NCBI RefSeq assembly: GCF_040219215.1
Contig: NZ_JAVJSX010000008.1
Span: forward strand, 496,001-560,000
Direction: 5' to 3'
Length of the DNA: 64,000 nucleotides
Origin: Thalassobaculum_A sp040219215
GTDB taxonomy: Bacteria > Pseudomonadota > Alphaproteobacteria > Thalassobaculales > Thalassobaculaceae
Shown here: positions 25,592 through 33,542 of the stretch, one piece after another
How positions within the stretch are numbered: position 1 is the first letter of the stretch
How the letters are laid out: the number at the start of each line of letters is the position of its first letter
Notes under the pieces: generated by a model
Told to the model about the DNA's origin: nothing
Seen by the model: the letters and a program-made list of their open reading frames with translations, nothing else
The model's database searches: none
Position numbers and translations under genes: made by a program

Positions 25592-28500
25592 ATGGCTTCG
25601 TTGATACGAAGCGATGTCGCTGGGCAATCGGGTGTGGACGTCGGAAGCCTTGTCGATGCGATTGACGATGCCGTCATCGCCTTTGACCCGGCCGGGACCA
25701 TTGTAGCCTGGAATCCGGCGGCGGAGCGGTTGTTCGGCGTTGCGGCGAAGGATGCGTTGGGGGCTCCTCGCTCACTGATCGAACCCGACGACGACCCGGT
25801 GGGATGGCTGGACGGAGTGCTGGGCGGTCGACCCCTCCGGTTTCGCGGCCAGCGTACCGACGCCCAGCAGAACCGGTTTGCGGTCGATATCACCGCCAGC
25901 CCGATCGTCGATTCCAGCGGGGCGGTGCAGGGTGTCGTTCAGACGCTCCGCCGGGCGCCACAGGAAGAGAGCCGACCGCTGATTGAGTTGGCGGAGGATA
26001 TGGCGTGGATCGGCCATTGGCGGATCGAGATTCCCAGCGATCGGCATGTCTGGTCCGCCCAGACGTACCGGATCCACGGGATCGAACCAGGAACGCCGAT
26101 GAGTTCGGCCGATGCGTCGGCCCTCTATCATCCGGACGATCGCGAGCGCGTTGCGGCAGCGGTGAACCAGGCAATCCGGTTCGGCGTCGATATCGCGTTC
26201 GAGGCCAAGATCGTCTGGCCGGATGGCTCCGTGCGGAAAGTGGCGTGCCGTGGAACCACCGAGCGCGGGCGCGACGGCAAGGCGACGGCCGTGGTCGGCG
26301 TGTTGCAGGATCTGACCGACCAGATCGCGGCGCGAGAGACCCTGGCGGAGCGCAACCGCGCGATGACGATTCTGCGGGAAACGGTCGAGATCGTGCCGTA
26401 CTCGATCTCCGTCTACGACGAGCACGACCGGTTCGTTCTCGCCAATCGTAAGTACTTCGAACTGTATCCGTATCTGGAGAACGAGACGAAGCTGCTCGGC
26501 AAGACGTTCGAGGACGTGTTGCGGATCAGCTTGCAGCACAAGGTGGTCTTGGACCGGACCGCGCTGGAGGAACCGGAGAAATACATCGCCGCACGGATGG
26601 CCGACCGCCGGGGAGGGCTCCCGATGGCGGAGCGTCGCCTTGCCAACGGTCACTGGTACCTGATTCGCGAGAATCGAACGGCAAGCGGGCACACGATCAG
26701 CACCCGGATCGACATCACCGAACAGAAACAGGCGCAGCTCGAACTCGGGCAGACCATGGAGGTGTTGCAGGCGACGCTCGACACCATGCCCAACGCGCTG
26801 ATCGCGTTCGACTCCGACAACCGGTTGATGGCATGGAACAGTGCCTTCGTCTCGCTCGTCGGCGTCGATCCGGATCGCTTTGAGCGTGGCCGTCCGTTGC
26901 GTGGCCTGACCAAGGATGTCCTGGCGAAACTGCCGTCGACCGAGACTGGCATTCGCCCGATGTTCCTTCACATCGCCCGCCGCAGTTCGGCAGATTTCGA
27001 ATGGCGACGAAACGACGGCGAGATCTATGCGGTCCTGGGACGCCCGATGCCGAACGGCGGCTACGTCACCTTGTTCCGGAACGTCACGGCGGAGCGGCGT
27101 GCGCAGGTTCGCGCCGCGCAGTTCGAGCATCGGCTGAGCAACGCGCTGGAATCGATGTCGGAGGGGTTTGCGCTGTTCGACGCCAACGACATTCTGATCC
27201 TGTGCAACGAGACCTATCGTCGGATGTACGGCAAGAGCACGGCGTACATTCGTCCGGGCCGGAAGTTTGTCGACATCGTGCGCGACGCGGCGGCGACGGG
27301 GCAGTTCCCGGCGGCGGTCGGCCGGGAAGAAGAATGGATTGCCGAGCGCCTGGAACTCCACCGCAATCCGCCGGACCAGCCCACGCTGCAGGCGTTGGCG
27401 GACGGGCGGGTGCTGCTGGTTGCGGAGAATCGGACCAGCGACGGCGGTTCGGTCGGGATCCGGTCGGACATCACCGAACGGGTCCGTACCGAGAACGAGT
27501 TGCGCGCAGCACGGGACGAGTTGGAGGAGCAGGCGCAGTCGCTTCGTGATCTGGCCGAGCAGATTGACGCCGCACGTCTCCGCGCGGAGGAAGCCGGAGC
27601 CGCGAAGTCACGTTTCCTGGCCGTCATGAGTCATGAGTTGCGGACGCCCATGACCGGTCTGCTCGGGATGATCGAATTGGCGTCACGCACAAACCTGAGC
27701 AAGGAGCAGCAGGGCTACGTGCGCGTCATGCGGGACTCGGCCGAGACGCTGTTGGCCCTGCTCAACGATATTCTCGATTTCTCGAAGCTGGAGGCCGGAA
27801 AGGTTCAGCTGGAAGAGATTGCATTCGCTCCGGAGCAGGTCGTCAGCGATGTCTTCGGCCTGTTCCAGGCGCAGGCGTCTGCGAAGGGGCTGGTGCTCGA
27901 AGCCGATCTGCAGCCGTCGGTTCCGGCCTGGGTCCGCGGCGACCCGCTCCGCGTCAAGCAGATCCTGTCCAACCTGATCTCCAACGCGATCAAGTTCACA
28001 TCGAAAGGCCGGATTACGGTGCGCCTGACGGCGACCGAAGGCCCGAGCGGACTGATCCGTCTGCAGGGCGAAGTGATCGACACTGGCCAGGGCATTGCTC
28101 CGGGCGTCCTGGAGCAATTGTTTCAGGCGTTCGAGCAGGGTGATTCCAGCACTACGCGGCAGTTCGGCGGCACCGGGCTCGGGCTCGCGATCTCTCGTCG
28201 TCTGGCTGAAGGAATGGGCGGATCCATCACGGTTGAAAGCGAAGTGGGCCGAGGATCGGTCTTCCGATTTGCGGTGCTGGTACGCGTCGCAGAGGTCCCT
28301 GGGGTGGAGGAACAAGGCAGCCCCGAACTGGAGGATCTGCCGACACTGCCGAGGCGGATTCTGTTGGCCGAAGACAACGATGTGAACCGGATGTTGGTCT
28401 CCAAGGTGCTGGCGCAATCCGGGCATCAGGTCGATGAAGTGGCGGACGGGCAGCAAGCGCTGCAGGCTGCCACGCGCATACGCTACGACCTGATCCTGAT

Positions 28501-29155
28501 GGACATGCAGATGCCGGTCATGGACGGCGTCGAGGCGACCCGCGCCATCCGGCAACTGCCCGGCGAGTCGGCAGCCGTGCCGATTGTGGCGCTGACCGCC
28601 GACGCCCTGCCGGAGCATCGCCACATCTACTTCGATGCGGGAATTGACGAGCTGCTGACCAAGCCGGTGGATTGGCGCCTGTTGGACCGGACGATCGCGC
28701 GTCTGGGGCGCGGGGACGGGGCCGGAGCCGGGACCGCCGACGAGGCGGCGGTGGCGACCCCATCCGCGGAGACGCTTCCGGAGTCAGCGCCGGCAGACGA
28801 GGACGAGCCGGTTTTCGATCTCGTCCGGGTCGAGCAGGTGCTTGGCGTGCTTCCGCCGAAGCGGGTGGCCGGGATGCTGTCGATGCTGCCGTCAGAGATC
28901 GAGATGCGGCTGGCCGAGCTTCGGTCGGCTCTTGACGACGAGGACCTTGTACGGGCACGACGTGCGGCGCACACGCTGAAGGGTCTTGCGGCGAACTTCG
29001 GGGCGACCCAATTGGTATCGGCATCGCGAGCGGCCGAGATGGCGTGCGATACACTGGACGCCGGTCAGGCCGCTCTGTCGGGTATGGCGGATGTCGTGAA
29101 GCGTACCGCCGAGGCGGCGGTTGAACTGAGCGCGACCTTCCGGGCGCGCCAATAG
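25592..29155 (+). CDS. Multi-PAS hybrid histidine kinase with receiver and HPt domains
   Basis: 1187-residue soluble signalling protein. About five PAS-like domains span residues 10-650, linked by ITERxxx-type connectors (DITEQKQAQLE; DITERVRTENEL), followed by a coiled coil. The HisKA site is H681 in MSHELRTPMTGLLGM, and the HATPase has NLISNAIKFTSKG and GTGLGLAISRRLAEGMGG. A receiver domain has D971 in LILMDMQMPVMDG and a C-terminal HPt has H1127 in AAHTLKGLAANFG. Start at ATG 25592 is set by GGAGG 7 nt upstream. No transmembrane segments, so signals are sensed in the cytoplasm or by PAS cofactors. Confidence 0.93.
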   Translation: MASLIRSDVAGQSGVDVGSLVDAIDDAVIAFDPAGTIVAWNPAAERLFGVAAKDALGAPRSLIEPDDDPVGWLDGVLGGRPLRFRGQRTDAQQNRFAVDITASPIVDSSGAVQGVVQTLRRAPQEESRPLIELAEDMAWIGHWRIEIPSDRHVWSAQTYRIHGIEPGTPMSSADASALYHPDDRERVAAAVNQAIRFGVDIAFEAKIVWPDGSVRKVACRGTTERGRDGKATAVVGVLQDLTDQIAARETLAERNRAMTILRETVEIVPYSISVYDEHDRFVLANRKYFELYPYLENETKLLGKTFEDVLRISLQHKVVLDRTALEEPEKYIAARMADRRGGLPMAERRLANGHWYLIRENRTASGHTISTRIDITEQKQAQLELGQTMEVLQATLDTMPNALIAFDSDNRLMAWNSAFVSLVGVDPDRFERGRPLRGLTKDVLAKLPSTETGIRPMFLHIARRSSADFEWRRNDGEIYAVLGRPMPNGGYVTLFRNVTAERRAQVRAAQFEHRLSNALESMSEGFALFDANDILILCNETYRRMYGKSTAYIRPGRKFVDIVRDAAATGQFPAAVGREEEWIAERLELHRNPPDQPTLQALADGRVLLVAENRTSDGGSVGIRSDITERVRTENELRAARDELEEQAQSLRDLAEQIDAARLRAEEAGAAKSRFLAVMSHELRTPMTGLLGMIELASRTNLSKEQQGYVRVMRDSAETLLALLNDILDFSKLEAGKVQLEEIAFAPEQVVSDVFGLFQAQASAKGLVLEADLQPSVPAWVRGDPLRVKQILSNLISNAIKFTSKGRITVRLTATEGPSGLIRLQGEVIDTGQGIAPGVLEQLFQAFEQGDSSTTRQFGGTGLGLAISRRLAEGMGGSITVESEVGRGSVFRFAVLVRVAEVPGVEEQGSPELEDLPTLPRRILLAEDNDVNRMLVSKVLAQSGHQVDEVADGQQALQAATRIRYDLILMDMQMPVMDGVEATRAIRQLPGESAAVPIVALTADALPEHRHIYFDAGIDELLTKPVDWRLLDRTIARLGRGDGAGAGTADEAAVATPSAETLPESAPADEDEPVFDLVRVEQVLGVLPPKRVAGMLSMLPSEIEMRLAELRSALDDEDLVRARRAAHTLKGLAANFGATQLVSASRAAEMACDTLDAGQAALSGMADVVKRTAEAAVELSATFRARQ

Positions 29156-29186
29156 ATACCGGATACGGCTGGGATCGGAGCGAAGC

Positions 29187-29678
29187 ATGAAGGATATCGA
29201 TTTCAGTCGGATCAAGGCCCTGGTCGTCGAGGACGATCGGATGTCACGGGATCTGGTCGTTTCGATTCTTGAGAGCGTTGGCATCCAGCAGATCGAGCGC
29301 GCAGCGAACGGCGAGGAAGCGTTCGGTCACCTGGGCACCTTCCATCCCGACGTGATCGTGTCGGACATGATGATGGAGCCGATGGACGGCATTACCTTCA
29401 CCAGACGGGTCCGGACCCACCGCGAATCTCCCAGGCCGCACACCCCGGTGATCCTGCTGACCGCCCATACCGACCGCACGACCGTGATCGAGGCGCGCGA
29501 TGCCGGGGTCAACGCCTTCGTCGCCAAGCCGGTGTCGATCGACGAGATGCGGCGCAAGCTGATCCTGGTACTGAACGACCCGCGCCAGTTCGTGCGGTCC
29601 GACGACTATGCCGGGCCGGACCGGCGTCGAAAGGAAATTCCTTTGGGCGGCCGTCCGGATCGTCGCAAGCAGACCTAG
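29187..29678 (+). CDS. Single-domain response regulator
   Basis: 163 residues: one receiver domain with the acidic pair in VVEDDRMSRD, phosphoacceptor D60 in VIVSDMMMEPMDG, conserved Thr in LLTAHT and Lys in FVAKPV. The last 35 residues are basic and probably unstructured (GPDRRRKEIPLGGRPDRRK). There is no output domain. It sits 31 nt after the hybrid kinase and is a natural partner for its HPt domain. It converges on the aminopeptidase gene with a 9-nt gap. Confidence 0.92.
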   Translation: MKDIDFSRIKALVVEDDRMSRDLVVSILESVGIQQIERAANGEEAFGHLGTFHPDVIVSDMMMEPMDGITFTRRVRTHRESPRPHTPVILLTAHTDRTTVIEARDAGVNAFVAKPVSIDEMRRKLILVLNDPRQFVRSDDYAGPDRRRKEIPLGGRPDRRKQT

Positions 29679-29687
29679 CCGCGCGGA

Positions 29688-31703
29688 TTACATCCCGATC
29701 GGCGCGGTCGCCGCTGCCAGCCAGTCTTTGTCCGCGTCGTCGAGCATGGGGCCGACCCGCTGCCGGACGGCGGCGTGGTAGGCGTCGATCCAGGCCTGTT
29801 CCTCGAACGTCAGAAGCGCCGGCTCGATCAACCGCCGGTCGATCGGGGCAAACGTGATGGTCTCGAATGCCAGCATCGGCCGGCCGGTATCCTGGGCGGG
29901 GTCGGTCTCGACCGTCAGCAGCAGGTTCTCGATCCGGATGCCGTATCCGCCGGGCTTGTAGTAGCCGGGTTCGTTCGAGACGATCATGCCGGCCTCGAAT
30001 GGAGCGCGTCCGGTTGCGGAGATGCGCTGCGGGCCTTCGTGAACGCCGAGGAAGCACCCGACCCCGTGGCCGGTGCCGTGGTCGAAGTCCAGCCCTTCCT
30101 TCCACAGATACTGCCGGGCCAGCGCATCGAGCTGCCCGCCGTGGGTGCCGACGGGAAACCGCGCGGTCGCGATGGCGATATGGCCCTTCAGAACCAGGGT
30201 GAAGCGTTCCCGCATTTCCTGGGTCGGCGTGCCGACCGACACGGTGCGGGTGATGTCGGTGGTTCCGTCGAGATACTGGGCACCGGAGTCCACCAGGTAG
30301 AGGGTACCGGACTCCAGCGGCCGGTCGGTCTCGGGGGTCACGCGGTAGTGCACGATGGCGCCGTTCGATCCAGCACCGGAGATGGTCGCGAAGCTCGGGC
30401 CGCGCCACGAGGCGCCATCGGCGCGGAACCGTTCGAGCTGATCGGCGGCGGCGGCCTCGGTGACCGTGCCGCCGGGGGCGTGGTCGTCGATCCATTTCAG
30501 GAATCGTGCGACGGCGACCGCGTCGCGGGCGTGCGCCGCACGGATGCCGGCGATCTCGACGGCGTTCTTCAGCGCACGCGGCCGGATGCAGGGGTCCTCG
30601 GCCGTCGTGACCGTCGCGCCCGCCGCGATCAGCCGCTGCTGCAGCCAGTCTGACGCGCTGTCCGGGTCGAGCGATACAGTGGCACCGGCCTTGCCGAGCG
30701 CATCGACGGCGTCGCCGATCTCCTCGAACGGACGCAGGCTGACTTCGTTCCCGAGTGCCGCGCGCGTTTCGGGGTCGCATTTCGCGGGATCGAGAAACAG
30801 CTCCACCGCACCGCTCGCCGCCACGGTCGCATAGCACAGCGGCAGGGGGGTGTAGGGTACGTCCCGGCCGCGAACATTGAGCAGCCAGGCGATCGACTCC
30901 GGCTGGTTGAGGATCGTGACATCGGCCTTGGACGTGCCGAGCGAGGCGGCGACCAGTTGACGCTTGTCGGCGGCGCGAACCCCGGTGAACGACGGGTCAA
31001 GCACTTCGACCCGGCCAAGCGGTACCGGCGGGCGATCGGTCCAGATGCCGTCGAGCGGATTCGGGTCGAGCGCGACCAGCGTGCCGCCGGCGCGCTGCAC
31101 GGCGTCGCGGATCCGGGTGATGCCGTTGACCGAATGGAGCTTTGGGTCATAGCCGAGCCGGCGCCCAGACAGGTGGTCGGCCACGAAGCTGGCCGGCGGG
31201 GTTCGGACCAGATGCTGGATCTCCCAGCGCCCGGTATCGACCTGCTGGCCGGCCTGCAGCGTGTATCGGCCGTCCACGAACAGTGCGGCCCGGTCGGGTA
31301 GCACGACCGCAACGCCGGCCGAGCCGGTGAACCCGGTAAGCCAGGCCAAGCGCTCGGCCCCAAGCGGTATGTGCTCGCCTTGATGCTCGTCGGCGCGCGG
31401 CATGATGAATCCGTCGACCTCCGCCGAACGCAGCGCGTCCCGCAGCCGGTCCAGCCGCGCCGGATCGGCTGCGGAAGCGGCGGGACGCAGGGCGTCGCGA
31501 AGCGCCGTCAGCGCGTCGGTCGTTGCCGGATCGGCATTCGGCGCGATCAGCCCGATCCAGGAGCCTGCCGGGTAGGGCTCCGGCGATGCAGCGGCTCTCG
31601 ACAGCGTTTCACGCAACCAGGAGGGGGTGCCGGCGATGCCGGTATCGGCCATCCACCGGGCCAGGGCGCTGTCGGACAGATCGGGAACCGCGTCGATGGT
31701 CAT
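29688..31703 (-). CDS. Aminopeptidase P family (M24B) metallopeptidase
   Basis: 671 residues, the three-domain (long) aminopeptidase P type that removes an N-terminal residue before proline. Two creatinase-like N domains are followed by a pita-bread domain with the dinuclear metal ligands: YLVDSGAQYLDGTTDITRTV (two Asp), GTGHGVGCFLGVHEG (His), SNEPGYYKPGG (Glu) and GIRIENLLL (Glu). I start at the ATG at 31703, which gives the normal family N terminus. The same frame stays open far upstream, antisense to the next two genes, but that part is only a GC-driven shadow. Confidence 0.92.
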   Translation of the reverse strand: MTIDAVPDLSDSALARWMADTGIAGTPSWLRETLSRAAASPEPYPAGSWIGLIAPNADPATTDALTALRDALRPAASAADPARLDRLRDALRSAEVDGFIMPRADEHQGEHIPLGAERLAWLTGFTGSAGVAVVLPDRAALFVDGRYTLQAGQQVDTGRWEIQHLVRTPPASFVADHLSGRRLGYDPKLHSVNGITRIRDAVQRAGGTLVALDPNPLDGIWTDRPPVPLGRVEVLDPSFTGVRAADKRQLVAASLGTSKADVTILNQPESIAWLLNVRGRDVPYTPLPLCYATVAASGAVELFLDPAKCDPETRAALGNEVSLRPFEEIGDAVDALGKAGATVSLDPDSASDWLQQRLIAAGATVTTAEDPCIRPRALKNAVEIAGIRAAHARDAVAVARFLKWIDDHAPGGTVTEAAAADQLERFRADGASWRGPSFATISGAGSNGAIVHYRVTPETDRPLESGTLYLVDSGAQYLDGTTDITRTVSVGTPTQEMRERFTLVLKGHIAIATARFPVGTHGGQLDALARQYLWKEGLDFDHGTGHGVGCFLGVHEGPQRISATGRAPFEAGMIVSNEPGYYKPGGYGIRIENLLLTVETDPAQDTGRPMLAFETITFAPIDRRLIEPALLTFEEQAWIDAYHAAVRQRVGPMLDDADKDWLAAATAPIGM

Positions 31704-31766
31704 GAATGCTCTCCGTGAGGGACCAGGGGATTCGACCCGCCTTTGATGTCGAGTCAAGCCTAGGGA

Positions 31767-31788
31767 CCGTCGATTTCCGGCTCGACGG
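31767..31788. repeat. Inverted repeat in divergent promoter region
   Basis: CCGTCGA (31767-31773) and TCGACGG (31782-31788) form a 7-bp inverted repeat with 8 nt between arms, in the 147-nt gap between the aminopeptidase (minus) and MttB-family (plus) genes. It may be an operator or a leader hairpin; I found no convincing -35/-10 pair around it. Confidence 0.35.
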
Positions 31789-31850
31789 CGTTGGAAACGC
31801 GGGCGCACAGTCCCAGGGGCTCGAACACCGCGACCAGGGGAGCGCACGAC

Positions 31851-33416
31851 ATGTCGATGGATGTCCCGTCGGAATCCGAAGCCGAAGGCCGTGGTGGACG
31901 GCGGGGAGCCCGGCGCGGCCGTCGCGAAGGCCCGGCGCAGATCGAGCAGCCGGCGTTCCGGCGGATCTTCAACCCCTACGCCCCGATACGGGCGATCAGC
32001 GATGACGAACTGGAGTCGATCCACACCGCATCGCTGCAGGTCCTGGAAGAGATCGGGATCGACTTCCTGTTGCCGGAGGCGTGCGAGCGGCTGAAGGCGG
32101 CGGGCGCGTCGGTGAACGGGCAGCGCGTGCGGTTCGACCGCGCCTTGATCGAGGAGCGGATCAAGACCATTCCGAGTTCGTTCACGCTGCACGCCCGCAA
32201 TCTGGAGCGCAACGTCGGCGTCGGCGGTACCGAGATCGTGGTCTGCCAGGTCGCCAGCACACCGAACGTCTCCGACCTCGCCGGTGGACGTCGGGTCGGC
32301 AACCGGGCGGATTTCCGGAATCTGGTCAAGCTCGGCCACTCCCTGAACGCGATCCACGCCTTCGGCGGTTATCCGGTCGAGCCGGTGGACATCCACGCAT
32401 CGATCCGCCACCTGGAAGCGCTGCGCGATATCCTGACGATGTCCGACAAGGCGCTGCACGCCTACTCGCTGGGCCGCGAGCGGATCGAGGACGGCATCGA
32501 GATGATCCGAATTGCCCGCGGGGTCAGCCGCGAGCAGCTGGAGCGCGAGCCCAGCCTGTTCTCGATCATCAACTCCTCGTCGCCGCTGCGCCTCGACTAC
32601 CCGATGCTGCAGGGTGTCATCACCATGGCAGAGGCCGGCCAGCCGACGGTGATCACACCGTTCACTCTGGCGGGGGCGATGGCGCCGGTAACGATTGCCG
32701 GTGCCCTGGTGGAGCAGAACGCCGAGGCGCTGGCCGGTCTGGCGTTCAGCCAGATCGTCCGCCCGGGTGCGCCGGTCGCCTATGGCGGCTTCACCTCGAA
32801 TGTCGACATGAAATCCGGCGCCCCGGCGTTCGGCACTCCGGAGTACATGAAGGCGGCGCTGGTCGGTGGCCAGTTGGCGCGCCGCTACAACATTCCCTAC
32901 CGGTCGTCGAACGCCAATGCCGCCAACGTCCCGGATGCCCAGGCGGCATGGGAGAGCGTCTTCTCGCTGTGGGGCGCGGTGATGGGCGGGGTGCACATCC
33001 TCAAGCATGCCTGCGGCTGGATGGAGGGCGGGCTGTGCGCGTCCTACGAGAAGATGGTGATGGACGCCGACACCATCGGCATGCTCGCCGAGTTCCTGAC
33101 GCCGCTGGTGGTCGACGACAGCACCCTGGCATTGGATGCCATCCGCGACGTCGGACCGGGCGGCCACTTCTTCGGTACCGCCCACACCCAGGAGCGGTTC
33201 AAGACCGCGTTCTTCTCGCCGATGGTCTCGGACTGGCGCAATTTCGAGAGCTGGCAGGAAGCCGGTTCGCCCGACGCCCTGACCCGCTCCGACATTCTGG
33301 CCCGCCGCCTGCTGGCGGAATACGAGGCCCCACCGATGGACCCGGCGATCCGCGAGGAACTGAACGCGTTCGTGGCGAAGCGGATCGAAGAGGGCGGGGC
33401 GCCGACGGACTTCTGA
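31851..33416 (+). CDS. Trimethylamine methyltransferase (MttB) family protein, non-pyrrolysine
   Basis: 521 residues of the MttB superfamily, which transfers methyl groups from quaternary amines to a corrinoid protein. Conserved segments include YSLGRERIEDGIEMIRIARG, INSSSPLRLDYPML, SNANAANVPDAQAAWES and HACGWMEGGLCASYEKM. There is no in-frame TAG, so it is not pyrrolysine dependent and more like glycine betaine-type or aerobic homologues. ATG at 31851 is supported by GGGGAG 8 nt upstream. Residues about 9-30 are an unusual Gly/Arg-rich stretch (GRGGRRGARRGRREG). The next gene is a dimethylglycine/sarcosine dehydrogenase-like protein, suggesting methylated amine demethylation. Confidence 0.87.
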   Translation: MSMDVPSESEAEGRGGRRGARRGRREGPAQIEQPAFRRIFNPYAPIRAISDDELESIHTASLQVLEEIGIDFLLPEACERLKAAGASVNGQRVRFDRALIEERIKTIPSSFTLHARNLERNVGVGGTEIVVCQVASTPNVSDLAGGRRVGNRADFRNLVKLGHSLNAIHAFGGYPVEPVDIHASIRHLEALRDILTMSDKALHAYSLGRERIEDGIEMIRIARGVSREQLEREPSLFSIINSSSPLRLDYPMLQGVITMAEAGQPTVITPFTLAGAMAPVTIAGALVEQNAEALAGLAFSQIVRPGAPVAYGGFTSNVDMKSGAPAFGTPEYMKAALVGGQLARRYNIPYRSSNANAANVPDAQAAWESVFSLWGAVMGGVHILKHACGWMEGGLCASYEKMVMDADTIGMLAEFLTPLVVDDSTLALDAIRDVGPGGHFFGTAHTQERFKTAFFSPMVSDWRNFESWQEAGSPDALTRSDILARRLLAEYEAPPMDPAIREELNAFVAKRIEEGGAPTDF

Positions 33417-33542
33417 GTTCATTGCAGCACCTGCGCTCGACCGGCACTTCCGTCGCAAACCGGACGCCGAGTGACGCCCGGTGAGCATTCCTTCCCGCGC
33501 AGCGATGCAAGGCTCGCCGCGTAGTCCTCGGGAGAACCTCTG

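Noticed and set aside
31851..33416. Pyrrolysine-type trimethylamine methyltransferase
   Set aside because: No internal TAG in the reading frame, and no Pyl biosynthesis genes nearby.
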